Shown here in pieces: positions 26,782 to 37,100 of a DNA stretch of 64,000 nucleotides. The notes beneath the pieces were generated by a model. That model had not been told where the DNA came from. It worked only from the letters and a program-made list of their open reading frames with translations, and searched no databases. Numbering within the stretch: position 1 is the first letter of the stretch; the number at the start of each line of letters is the position of its first letter. The position numbers were made by a program, and so were the translations under genes. Source of the DNA: Galbitalea soli (lineage in GTDB: Bacteria; Actinomycetota; Actinomycetes; Actinomycetales; Microbacteriaceae); the NCBI RefSeq assembly GCF_010686725.1, contig NZ_JAAGWZ010000001.1, positions 1,214,700 to 1,278,699 on the forward strand. Reading direction: 5' to 3'.

Positions 26782-28896
26782 CTAGTCGTCATCGCCATCG
26801 CGATCACCATCGCCCCAACTATCGGGACGCCAGCCATCGAGGTACTTGTCCAGCAACGCCAGTATTGGGGCATCAGGTTTTGCCTTGCGCACTATTTCGA
26901 TGCCACGCTTCAGGGTGGCTTCATCTCCAAATAGCGTCACCAAGATGTCCCAGGGCAACACATCGACGGAACGGACGGGCCCACCATCACCATGCCACGA
27001 GCGGTTTGCGCTCTTGCCAGAGCTGAATACCGACTCGAGCAGTGCCGCCTTCTTGATTTTGGCGAGAGGTGCAACGTCTGGTCGGAGTTGATTTACGAAG
27101 AGGTAGGCCCTTAACAGGCTGGTTTCTTTCTCGGGATGCTTGGGTGGCGTTGCTAGCAGTCCATCGATGAACGCATTTTCGATCTCCTCCGCAAACTTTT
27201 CAGAGACGAGTTTGTGACCAACACCCTGGCGATACCCGACCATGTGGATCAGAGTGAATCGACCGGAAACAGTCTTGACCTTGGCTAAGACCTCTGTCGT
27301 TGCCTTCTCCCGGTCGGTCTCATTCTCGAGTCGCCGGAACAGCCGCAACACGACGCGGGTGACCGCGAGGTCGGGCGTCATGATGTCTAGGAATCCAGGA
27401 TTCGGATTCGGCTCAATCTCTGGAAGCAGATTGAGGAGCGCGACTGATGTGGGTACTACGTCTTCGGGTCGATATTCCGGCTCGTACGCTTCGAGTCCTT
27501 GGATGACATCTAGGAGCTCACCTCTTGGCACTCCACGAAGCAGCTTTGTAAGCGCAGTCTCATCGTCGAAAACTTCGGATGCTTCTTCAGCTGTCCGGAA
27601 CTCTCGTAGTCCACTTGGGATTACACGGTCGAAGTAGAGCGATAGATAGTGGGATGTGGCAAGACGATGATCTCGGCGCCACTTGTTTTCGTCGTGTATT
27701 CCATAGCCCCAGTTGCTGATGTGCTGTCGTCCGGCAGGAAATACCTGTTCGATCAATGCAGTGAGTATCGGCTTAAAGTGGTTGTCTGCGAGCTTGAAAA
27801 GTTCGTCGTAGCGGGCCTTTATCTCAGTCTTGTTATCTTTCAGACCGGAGTGCCCAATTGAAGTGAGTTCCCCACGCATGTCGGCGAGTTCGAAATAGAT
27901 CTCCGGTCTAAATACCCGGATCGCTTCCATCGCGATGAGATCCACGACGCTGACCTGCTTGCCAAGCGATCGGATTGTTGTCCGTGCAGAGACGGCGAAC
28001 CTCGTCACATCGCGAATGTTGTGAAGCAAGGGCTCGATGACTTCGAAGTAGATGTGATTCCAACGCTCTTGGTCGAAATAGCGCGGGTCGTCCAGATCCC
28101 CCAGAATGCGATTAAGCTCTGCAAAGATGTGACTCCGGAGGAGCTCGACGGGAATCTGAGGCACGTCGTAGCTCAAGAGAACAATCTTCTCGAGGTAGGA
28201 CCGTCCGGTCACACCGTCAACGGATAAGGCTTGCTCGACACGGCCGCGGTCGAAAGCCAATAGATAAATTAGGTTCGGAAAGCTTGCCGTCAGGCGAACA
28301 AGCTTGAACATGTCGCGAATCTCATCGGATGACAACCGGTCGATGTCGTCGACAACCACGACAATCGGGTGTTCGAGTTGAGATAGCGCGTCGGAGACCT
28401 TTTGCCGTTCAGTTCGACTACCCTGCCGGCGGGTTTTTCGCCACGCGACGATCGTTCCAAAAGCTTTTCGAGTGCGATCCCACCAGCCCCCAACCCACGG
28501 GATGATGGCAAGCGGCGCGAGCACATCTGCGTACTCGTCGATTTTCTGTGCGACCTCGTCGAAGCCGGGCTCCTTCTTAATGCGCAGCTCAGCGGAGAGT
28601 TCAAGGAAGAAGAACTCAGCGAGCTGCTGTGTTCCAGAGAACATCCAAGGATTGAACTCGACAATCGTCAGTGCTGGTTCCTTGGCAAACTCCTCGCCCA
28701 TCAAGTTGATAAATGAACTCTTGCCATGACCCCACGGCCCTAAGACACCAACCACGAGCCCTTTCCTCGCGTCGAGCTCACGAATAGTCTTGGCAAAGTC
28801 CTGGGCGGCATGTGCCCGGCCCAAAACATCCTGAGAAGAGTGCTCGATTGGGACATCGAGCGGAATCTGTTCGTAAGGAGTGTCTTCGTTTGCCAT
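26782..28896 (-). CDS. KAP-family P-loop NTPase
   Basis: A 704-residue protein from the ATG at 28896 (GAGGAAA about 12 nt upstream). The N-terminal part reads LDVPIEHSSQDVLGRAHAAQ and leads to Walker A GPWGHGKSSF, the KAP-typical EFNPWMFSG, and Walker B IVVVVDDIDRL with LLAFDRGRVEQAL. The C-terminal 400 residues are helical and variable. No obvious inserted membrane segments are seen. KAP NTPases occur in bacterial defence loci and are thought to act as STAND-like sensors or membrane-associated machines. The gene has lower GC than the flanking chromosome and lies between an IS21 insertion and a decayed HTH gene, so it is probably acquired. Confidence 0.9.
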   Translation of the reverse strand: MANEDTPYEQIPLDVPIEHSSQDVLGRAHAAQDFAKTIRELDARKGLVVGVLGPWGHGKSSFINLMGEEFAKEPALTIVEFNPWMFSGTQQLAEFFFLELSAELRIKKEPGFDEVAQKIDEYADVLAPLAIIPWVGGWWDRTRKAFGTIVAWRKTRRQGSRTERQKVSDALSQLEHPIVVVVDDIDRLSSDEIRDMFKLVRLTASFPNLIYLLAFDRGRVEQALSVDGVTGRSYLEKIVLLSYDVPQIPVELLRSHIFAELNRILGDLDDPRYFDQERWNHIYFEVIEPLLHNIRDVTRFAVSARTTIRSLGKQVSVVDLIAMEAIRVFRPEIYFELADMRGELTSIGHSGLKDNKTEIKARYDELFKLADNHFKPILTALIEQVFPAGRQHISNWGYGIHDENKWRRDHRLATSHYLSLYFDRVIPSGLREFRTAEEASEVFDDETALTKLLRGVPRGELLDVIQGLEAYEPEYRPEDVVPTSVALLNLLPEIEPNPNPGFLDIMTPDLAVTRVVLRLFRRLENETDREKATTEVLAKVKTVSGRFTLIHMVGYRQGVGHKLVSEKFAEEIENAFIDGLLATPPKHPEKETSLLRAYLFVNQLRPDVAPLAKIKKAALLESVFSSGKSANRSWHGDGGPVRSVDVLPWDILVTLFGDEATLKRGIEIVRKAKPDAPILALLDKYLDGWRPDSWGDGDRDGDDD

Positions 28897-29154
28897 TAGA
28901 TCGTATATTTCCTCACTTATCTTACTCCTCCGTGCTTCAGCGGTACATCGCACAGAGGTCGCCGTTGGACTAGATCGTCCCAAGATCGTGTACCAGTGCC
29001 TAAATACCAGCTAAGACTAGAACCCCGCAGCAGGAGTAGCCGACGCGTCGCTAATGGATGCCATTGGAGCTCGAGAAACGCAAAGAGGCCATGCTCGGTA
29101 CATCGTGACCTCTGTCGAATAATGTTCCATTACATGGAATAATGCTCATATCTG
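28897..29154. other. Intergenic region upstream of the KAP NTPase
   Basis: 258 bp of AT-richer sequence with no convincing gene. It holds the likely KAP promoter on the minus strand and, at 29101-29145, short repeats (TCCATTACATGGAATAAT) leading to the decayed HTH gene. The palindrome TTCCATTACATGGAA could be a regulatory site. Confidence 0.5.
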
Positions 29155-29580
29155 ATGCGCTAGCTGGGACGGTAATCGAATTCAAAACCAGAGGTAGAAG
29201 CGATTTCCGACCTCTGTCAGCAGGCGATGAATTCGTGGGTTCAGCGCGACGGCCTCACCTCTCTTCGTGGCCCAGCCCGCCTCACCAAGCAGGAGAACGA
29301 CGCGATCGTCAGCCTCTAAAAGCAAGGACGACGTGCTGTCGACATAGCTCGAGACGTTGGAGCTACGGAGTGGACAGTTCATCGTCGGCGCAATCGACTA
29401 GGGGTTGAGCGCCGCCAATCTGGGTTAACGCCTGATCAGATCAACGAGGCAGTGCGGCTCCACGATGGTGGCGCGCCAATCACGGAGCTGATGAAACAGT
29501 ACGGACGATCCCGGAAGACTATCAAGAAGCACCTACGTACAGTCGGCCCCCTCCTTGAGACCTCCGTGTTGGATGAATAG
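29155..29580 (+). pseudogene. Decayed copy of the double helix-turn-helix gene
   Basis: Translation in one frame aligns over its whole length with the intact protein at 23792-24193: QRD..TS.RGPARLT, IVSL-stop-K.GRRAV.IAR.VG.TEWTVH, RLGVERR.SGLTP, EAVRLHD.G.PIT and YGRS.KTI. A TAA at 29317-29319 replaces the Tyr codon of the intact copy, in the middle of the first helix-turn-helix unit; TAG (29161) and TAA (29173) also occur near the start. The upstream 28-bp inverted repeat is retained. The copies have diverged well beyond recent duplication. Confidence 0.85.
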
Positions 29581-30297
29581 AGCAAACGTTCCAGGGTTCT
29601 TGACGTTGCAGACCTCGCGCTTTTGAACTTCCCGAGTTTTGACGATCTCCACCTGACGGTCCACGGTCAGTACGGTTGTCCATTCGGTCGTTGATTCGAG
29701 CACGTAGACGGTCTGTTGTTTGTGCTGCACGGTCGTTATTTGCTCCAGGGGGAGCCACATATTGCTGGGCGTGATCAAGAAGACCAGAAGGCCCGAGAAG
29801 ATAGGAATGATCGCGTCGGACTTGTCGACACGGCGTCTGCTGGCGGTGTTGCGATGATTCTTTCGCCAAGCACGGCGAGCGAGGAAGAAGAGAAGCGCGA
29901 TCAAGCCGAGCGACGCGAGAGTGACAAACACAGTCCAACTGACGGTGTAGCCAATTATCAGGAGAGCTGCTGGCATGAGCAAGTCGAAAACAAGGCGGTG
30001 GCCGGCCAGAACTTCGTGGGCCCATCGACGAGCGGCCGGGTTCAGCAGGGCCATGATTGCAACGATCGTGATCAAGCTCGGAATGATCAAGACCATGGTT
30101 CCGATAAGCACCGCAGCGATATTGACGGTTTGAAGCAACACCAGGAAGAGTGCCGTGTCTCCGCCCGAGTAGATCCAAATACGCACGGCAGCGGCCGTGA
30201 TTGGGAAAAGGGCGATAACCAGCGCAGTGCTCGCCCGAAAACGGCCAATTGGGCTGGTCGGCCCTTCTTCTGAGTTGCTTGGCTCTGTCATCACCAC
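29533..30297 (-). CDS. Five-span membrane protein, possibly RHS-associated
   Basis: A 254-residue protein with hydrophobic spans at roughly residues 20-42, 50-85 (two), 100-140 (two) and 155-175, followed by an extracytoplasmic or cytoplasmic soluble tail of about 75 residues (TTVQHKQQTVYVLESTTEWT…) with two Cys. No family is recognised. It is the second gene downstream of the large RHS gene on the same strand and is separated from the first by 282 bp. A role in immunity against a membrane-active RHS toxin is possible but weakly supported. Confidence 0.65.
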   Translation of the reverse strand: MVMTEPSNSEEGPTSPIGRFRASTALVIALFPITAAAVRIWIYSGGDTALFLVLLQTVNIAAVLIGTMVLIIPSLITIVAIMALLNPAARRWAHEVLAGHRLVFDLLMPAALLIIGYTVSWTVFVTLASLGLIALLFFLARRAWRKNHRNTASRRRVDKSDAIIPIFSGLLVFLITPSNMWLPLEQITTVQHKQQTVYVLESTTEWTTVLTVDRQVEIVKTREVQKREVCNVKNPGTFALFIQHGGLKEGADCT

Positions 30298-30579
30298 CCG
30301 TTATCAGCCAGGTCAAAATCGCTTGCGGGCACTAGCCTGATCCCCTCCTCTTGACCTGGATAGATCGGTCCCGCCTCATGTAGTTGAGAAGGATCTCGGC
30401 CCCCTCGGCCGGATGCACATCCGAGTTCACCTATCGGCTTACACAAGGTTTCCGAAGAGACGGGTCTGGCTTCGATGATTTCTGAGCCGGTGCGGAGCCG
30501 TCGAGAAGTTTCTCGCGCTTCGCGACTCGTCCGCAGCTCTTGCGGTGACGCAGCAAGGGATACGTCCGCGAGCTCAACC

Positions 30580-31032
30580 TTACTTAGCATCCGACTCGTT
30601 CCTAAACGCATCCGGATGAAGCTGCAACCACTGTTGAGTCAACGTCGGTCGTGTCACGAGTAGGTGTGCTTCTGCCTCGGTGCGTTTAGGGTCAATTCGG
30701 AGAACAATCTCCGCCTGCTCGGCGAGCATCCTGTTGCGCTTGAAGACTGCGACTCGAAGGAGCGCGTATCCGACTACGACAACGACTGCTCCTGTAATCA
30801 TTCCCGCCAGAGCGGCATCTAGAGACTGCTCCGCTAATCCCAAAGTGATTGCAAGGCCAAACCCGATGACACACCCGATCCACATCACGAGAGTTGCGAT
30901 CATCATTCGAACGAGTTGCCGACGCTGTCTGCCCGCATAGTCGGCGCCTATCAAGCCTGACCAGGTTTCATAAAATGTGCGAACTGCGTCCTTGGGATGC
31001 AGAAACATGCTAAAGCGTGTCATCTTCGTCAT
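30580..31032 (-). CDS. Two-span membrane protein immediately downstream of the RHS gene (candidate immunity)
   Basis: A 150-residue protein with a soluble N-terminus (FSMFLHPKDAVRTFYETWSG), two hydrophobic spans (MMIATLVMWIGCVIGFGLAI and AGMITGAVVVVVGYALLRVA) and a soluble C-terminus. It begins 91 bp after the RHS stop on the same strand, the usual place for an immunity gene of a polymorphic toxin. Immunity proteins against pore-forming toxins are often small membrane proteins. There is no sequence-family recognition, so the role is inferred from position only. Confidence 0.65.
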   Translation of the reverse strand: MTKMTRFSMFLHPKDAVRTFYETWSGLIGADYAGRQRRQLVRMMIATLVMWIGCVIGFGLAITLGLAEQSLDAALAGMITGAVVVVVGYALLRVAVFKRNRMLAEQAEIVLRIDPKRTEAEAHLLVTRPTLTQQWLQLHPDAFRNESDAK

Positions 31033-31123
31033 TCGTCAATTGTCGGGTCCTGATGCGTCCGGCCGTGCGATTGCGGCAATAGTGAGGAGGACAGCATATT
31101 GTGTCTCCCCCGTGGTGCGGTGC

Positions 31124-34100
31124 CTAGCGCGTGTCGCAGTAGATGCCGCCAACTTCTCCAGGCACGGCTGCGATGCCCATCCCGATGCCGCCGACGGTGG
31201 ACACAGCACGGGTCCCAATCGTCACGCGGCGCCCAGCCGTACCCCCAATTACCTCGCCGATGCGTTCCGATTCAGCACCGCCAACATCAAGGAGGGCACC
31301 AGCGCATGCTCCTCTGTCGCGGGCAATCGCACACTGAGCCACGTCGATTCCCTTCGACCCCGCATCCGCAATGGCTTTGACTTTCTCGGCCGCGGCTGCA
31401 GCGTTGGCTGCGCGCGACGCAGCCGCTGCCGCGTCAGCAGCCTCGGTTGCTCCCGCGGCCGCATCCGCTCCTTCCACCGCCAAGCTCGCGGCTAAGTCAG
31501 CACCCAGTGCTGCTTCAGCACCCACCGCGCCCGCATCAAGAATAAGACCGATGCCTGTCGCACCGAGCGCGATCATCGCCAGGCCCAAACCAACTAAGCC
31601 GACCACTTTCCATGTATCTTCAGTGCTCCACAGGCCAAGCGGGTCAACGTTGGTCAGCGGATTGTTGTTCGCATAAGTGAATGCAGATAGTGTCTCGCCC
31701 ACCATGGCATCAACGGAGAGAAAAAGCGCAGTGGCCGGGTCGTAATACCGGGCTCGAAGGTAAATGAACCCCGTCTCATCATCGACATACTGACCATTGA
31801 ACTGAAGACTGGTTGAGCGGGCTCCGCTGTGGGAGGCGACGGCACCCCATGCGGAGTAAGCGTATCTCCCTACTACAGCTCCTGCCAAGTCAAGAAGTGC
31901 CGCGGTAGACCCGTGAGCATCTGCGAAAATCCACGACGGCGACGAGGCCCCGCTTACGGAAGTCTGCTCGATTGGAGCGCCCGACGGTCCGTAGAGGTAG
32001 TTTGATGTTCCATCTGTCAATAACTCCGGCACCACCGCCCCCTCACTCCAAGTGAAGTGGGTCGTTGTGCCGCCTGCCGTCTTCGCTGATCGCAGCCCGT
32101 CGCCGTTGTACACATAGTTTGCGGTGGTTGCGCCTGAAATGCCCGCTAACTCTCCCGCACCATTCCACGTGTAATTGGTCGCGACTCCGGCCGACGGTGT
32201 CATGCTCGTTCGCTCGCCGTCGTAGTTCGAACCGTAGAGATTCGCCCCTGGCGTGGGTGACGAACATGTGGGGTTCGCCGGAGTGCCGGTGCTGGTCCAG
32301 CACAGTCGATCAGCGGTGTCGAATACCTGGGTGACGGCTCCAACCTTCGTGGGATTTCCTGCGGAATCGAAGGTGTTTGTGATGGTGGCTCCGCTGACAA
32401 CTGATGCCGCCAACTGATTGTTCGAATCATAGGTAAAGCTCATGCTGCCTCCGAGCGCCCCGTTCGACGGGGTGACACTTGTCTCGTTGCCGACGTTGTC
32501 CCGCCCGTATGCGAAAGCGTCCAGCGCAGTGGAGCCATTTGCGAGTGCTGTCGACGTTTCTTGCGATGCATCGTTGTAGGCGGTCGCGACACTGTCGCCG
32601 TTCGGGTAGGTGGTGGTCACCTGTCTTCCGTCCGCGTCATAACCAAACGAGGTGATTCGTGCCGCCGGGTCTTTGACAGCGCTCAGTTGGTTCAAGTTGT
32701 TGAAAGTGCGAATGACAGTGTTCCCTGTGCCCGGGTACGTGATCGAGGTCTGGTTCCCATCCGCGTCGTATCCGTAGCCGACGGTTGATCCGTTGCCATT
32801 CGTGAAGGATATGAGTTCGCCGAAGCTGTCGTAAGTGTAGGAGCTGGTGCCGCTAGCGTCGGTCATGGAAGTCCGCCTGCCGCCGTTGTCGTAGGTAAAA
32901 CTGACGCTCGGAGCGACAAGCGTTCCCGAGTAAGTAATCGCAGACTCTTGTCTCGCCGCGTCGAAAGTCGCGTGTGCGATGGTGCCGTTGGGATCAGTGA
33001 CGGTGGTGCGATTTCCGACCGTGTCGTAGCCATATTGAGTGATCTTGCCGTCTGGGTCGGTGCTGGAGACCAAGCGGCCGAGCGCGTCGTAGGCGTACGA
33101 CGTGGCGTGAGCACCATAGTCTGTCGTGCTGGCTAGAGTGCCGTCGCCGTTGTAGATGTTGGTGGTTACCCCTGTCGGTTTCGAAGAAGAGACCAGCCGG
33201 TCGTCGTTGTCGTAGACGTTCGTCGTCGTGTGAGAATTCGCATCCGTACTCGTCAACACGTTGCCGTCGGCATCGTAAGTGTTGCTCGAACGATGCCCCA
33301 GCGGGTCGATTGATTGCGTGAGACGCCCGAGCATGTCGTAAGCGAAGGTGGTGCAGCCCGTCGCCGGCGGCACGCAGGCCGTCGTCGTGCCCGCTGCGAC
33401 CCCTCGCGGAGAGACGATCGCAATTCGAAGGCCACGGGACGTGTTGTAGCCATATTTTGTGACGTGGCTCGCGGAGTCTGTTTGGGAGGTTAGGTCGCCG
33501 CTCGCGTCAAACGAATAGCTCGTCACGTTGCCGTTGAAATCGACCGTCGTGGTGGGGTCGGCGGGGTGCGCGGCATCAGTGTGAGTGATTGAAGCCTTGC
33601 GCATCGTCGTAGGGCTGGGGTTGCTCGTGGAGCTTTCCGCGGTTTGCCCTGGCAGTGCGATCGCCTCGGAGGTCTCAGCTCCAGCCGTGTTGTACGTCAA
33701 AGTTCGTTGAAGCAGATCTGGAGTGGTTTCCTGCAACAGGTGGCCGGAGCCGTCATATAGCGACTGAGTGGTTCGGCCCAGTTCGTCGCTGGAGGAGATC
33801 CGATCACCGTTGTCGTCGTACGAGAACGTACGGATCGAGCCATCCGGGTTCGTTTGACTCGCGACACCCAGGGTTAGCGGGTCGTACGTATAAGACCAAG
33901 TCGCTGCGCCGGTGGTTCCGTAGCCCTTGGTTTCGGAAGTCATGAGTCCATTTGCGTATGTTTGCAGGTCCTTATGTCCGGCCGCATCGGTGACCAGGAC
34001 TTGGCCCGCGGCGATTCCAGTCGCGCTGTCGGGGCCGTACAAAATAGTCATGCGGCTTCCCATGGGGTCAGTCTGCGAAGTTACGCGTTCGGATGCGTCA

Positions 34101-37100
34101 TAAACCATCGTGGTTACCGGCGTGGGAGTGCCAGTCTTGCCATAATTTGCTGGCGTTCGGAACGAGGTCATCAGACCAACATTGGTATATGAGTATTGCG
34201 CGTGATCGTCGTCAGAATTGACTCCAGCGACGCGGGTGGTGCCGACCCCATATACATTCGTGAGCTGGCCGAGTGCATTGAAGCTGTAGTCGACCTCTTG
34301 CCCACCAGACGTCGTTACTTTAGTAACGCGCCCGCTTGTCCAAGTAAATGTGTAGATCCTGCCGCCAGGATCGGTGACCGTGTGGAGATTTCCTGATCCG
34401 TCATACGCGAGCGTCTGGCCATATTTCGGAGAAGCAAAGTAGCCAGGCTGGTCATATTCGGCTAACAAATGTCCAGATGCGGTGTCGAAAGTGAAGACGG
34501 ACCCTCCGCGGCGGGTATATATATAGGTCGTTCCAGATTTGGTCAATGCCACGGCAAACCTGGGCAATTGCGGCGTATAAGTGGTACCCGAGAGAGTGAA
34601 TGACACTCGGGAACCATCCTCTTGGAGAACGGTGACGGATCCCGTGCTGGCATTTGTAGTTGTCGACATCCCATAGGAGTACGACCATCCCGGACCAAAT
34701 GCACCAGAGACCGAATTCGATCCAGACGGCCCGGCTGGATCCGCGACGGCGGAACCATATGAACGAGTGACCGCAAATGGAAGACCACGCCCGGGAGTGG
34801 AGAGGTCAGTGGTGCTCTGCGCGAAATAGCCAGTACTCAAGTCGACTGGATCACCCGCCGTGCGAGCGCCACAACCACAATTCACCCATGCGGGGTTTGA
34901 ACCGAGAGGAGCATCAACAACTGCTTTCGGTCCCCCAATCGGGACACCCGGGGTGCCACCCATGGGGACGAACGCGACCGCATCGAAAGCAACGTCAAAG
35001 ACGCCAGGAGTCATGTTGCTCGCGTTTGTGAGTGACACCGAACCGCCGGGACCCATTGCGAAGGTGCCGATAGTCACCCATTGCTCTGACCCCCAATCCT
35101 GGTTCACGCGCACGTTTGAAACGGCACCGCCGCTACCCGGATACACGGAATAGACCACGTCCGACGCGACCGCGCCAGTCGCAGGCAAGTGAATCTTGAC
35201 CTTGTAGTACTGGGTGCTGGGAAGACTTGGAGTCCAGGTGCCTTTGTTGATCAGAGACGAACTCGCCGCCGGCTCGGTGTGGGTGAAGTAAGCGTGCCCA
35301 CCCAGGCCAGCGCCGAGCTGATGGATGTCAATGTTGCCGATTGGGTCGCCCGACGTATTGGTGCCGGGGGTAAGCGTGAAGCTACCGCCGCTGGTCCATG
35401 CCGAGCCGGAGCATCCTTGAAGGTTGTCAACTGGGGCAGAGAGGTCATCAACGATGATCGACCCGGAAGGAATCACGGATGTGTCGATCGTGCAAGTCGC
35501 CGTTACCGGTCGCGACGCCGGTGGCGTGTACGTCGGTTCGGTACTCCCCGCGACCGCCGTGTAACTACTCGTCGCACAGGTTGTTGCGCAGCTAGCGACC
35601 CAAGTTACCGGCAAATGCCACCAGCACTCGTAGTCAACAAGCCCGCAGTTATTTGCATATGTCCCCGTATTCGAGCAAACGTTGGACGAGGTGCAAAACG
35701 TTCCGAAAGGAGGCACCTGCAACCAGGAGGACCCACCGTGATAATCGGGCGGGGTGAAGGCGGTGTAGCTGTATCTCACTAGTGGGGAGCCCATCCAGCC
35801 CAGAATGCGTTCCTGGTAGGGCCAGCTCGAGGGATGCGCCGCATCGCCATAGCTGTATTCGAGGTAGTTGAGACGCGCGGGGTTGTAGCTCGGGTTGGCC
35901 GGGTTATTCGACCAGCCGAGGCCCCATGTGCCGTCAGGTCCGGTGCAGGTCGGGCTCGGAGTGCAGCCCGTCGTGTTCCCATACGCGGCGGTCGGTTGGA
36001 CTCCGGTGTTATATGCCCACGCTGCGAAATACCAGTTCTCGAGGTATCGGGGGTCGCCGCCGTTCGCAGTGACACCTGCGTCATACAATTGATTCCAGGT
36101 CTTCTCGAGAATTTGGAGGCCCGCTGCCACGTTTTCCTGGTAGTCGACGGCGACTTTCATCTGGCCGTGGTAGCTGAGCGAAGTGTCGGTTGCGTGCATG
36201 CCGGTCGTTAGCTGCGAAAGCCCATACCCGCAGTCCGCCGACGGATAGTTGATCGAGGTAATGGTGCCCCCAGATCCGTAGTAGTCGGCGATCAGAGGGT
36301 CGCCAGCGATACCCGGCAAGGCGTGCCATGAAGCTTGGTTGTAGTTGCTCTCCTGGCTTACGATCGCTTCCATCACGGATCGTGGCACTGATGCCCAAGT
36401 GTCCGAGCTCGGGTGGTGCAAGCTGATAGGAGGGAAGTCACCGCTTGGCTGGTAGGACACCAAGCCCATATTGTCGAAGTTTGCGGGACGGGTCGAAGAC
36501 GCGCCTATTAGTAAGCCTTGCTCCGCCATCTCGATCGCCCAACTCACCTGGGCATTGCCGGGCTGCAGCGCCTGAAGTGTGGGATTCAGTCGGGGAATAG
36601 CACACGTTGGGGTTGTTGCCCCGGAGGACAGCGCCGGAGTCGCGTGGAAGGTGGAGGCGAGCTGGAGGGTCGCCGCGGCGGTAGCTGGCCCGGTACGGGT
36701 CGTTGACTTTGCCCTTTCATTTGGCGCAATATTCGAATTTTCAACGCCTGGTTGCGGGCCGATGCCCGCGAGCGCGACGTCGGTGTGGTCCGCGAACTCG
36801 GGACTGGTCGTGAAGTTGGACTTTGTCATCCGATGAGTCTGAGTAGATTCGGTGAGGCCCACATCAGAGTCCGTGGTGGAAGGCTCGAGAACGACATCGT
36901 GCTTCGCGGACTGAATCTTTGACCGGACGGATGGACCGAACGCCGTCGTCCCCTGGAGGGACAGGACCGACGGCCCGAGCGGCAGCTGATCCACAACCAG
37001 AGGACGCACGTGCGGGTTTGCGAGCACGTCGTCGTACCCGACTACGAAGTTGCGGCCAGCACCACCTGCGAATAGCTGCATCCGACTCGCTTGGCCCGTC

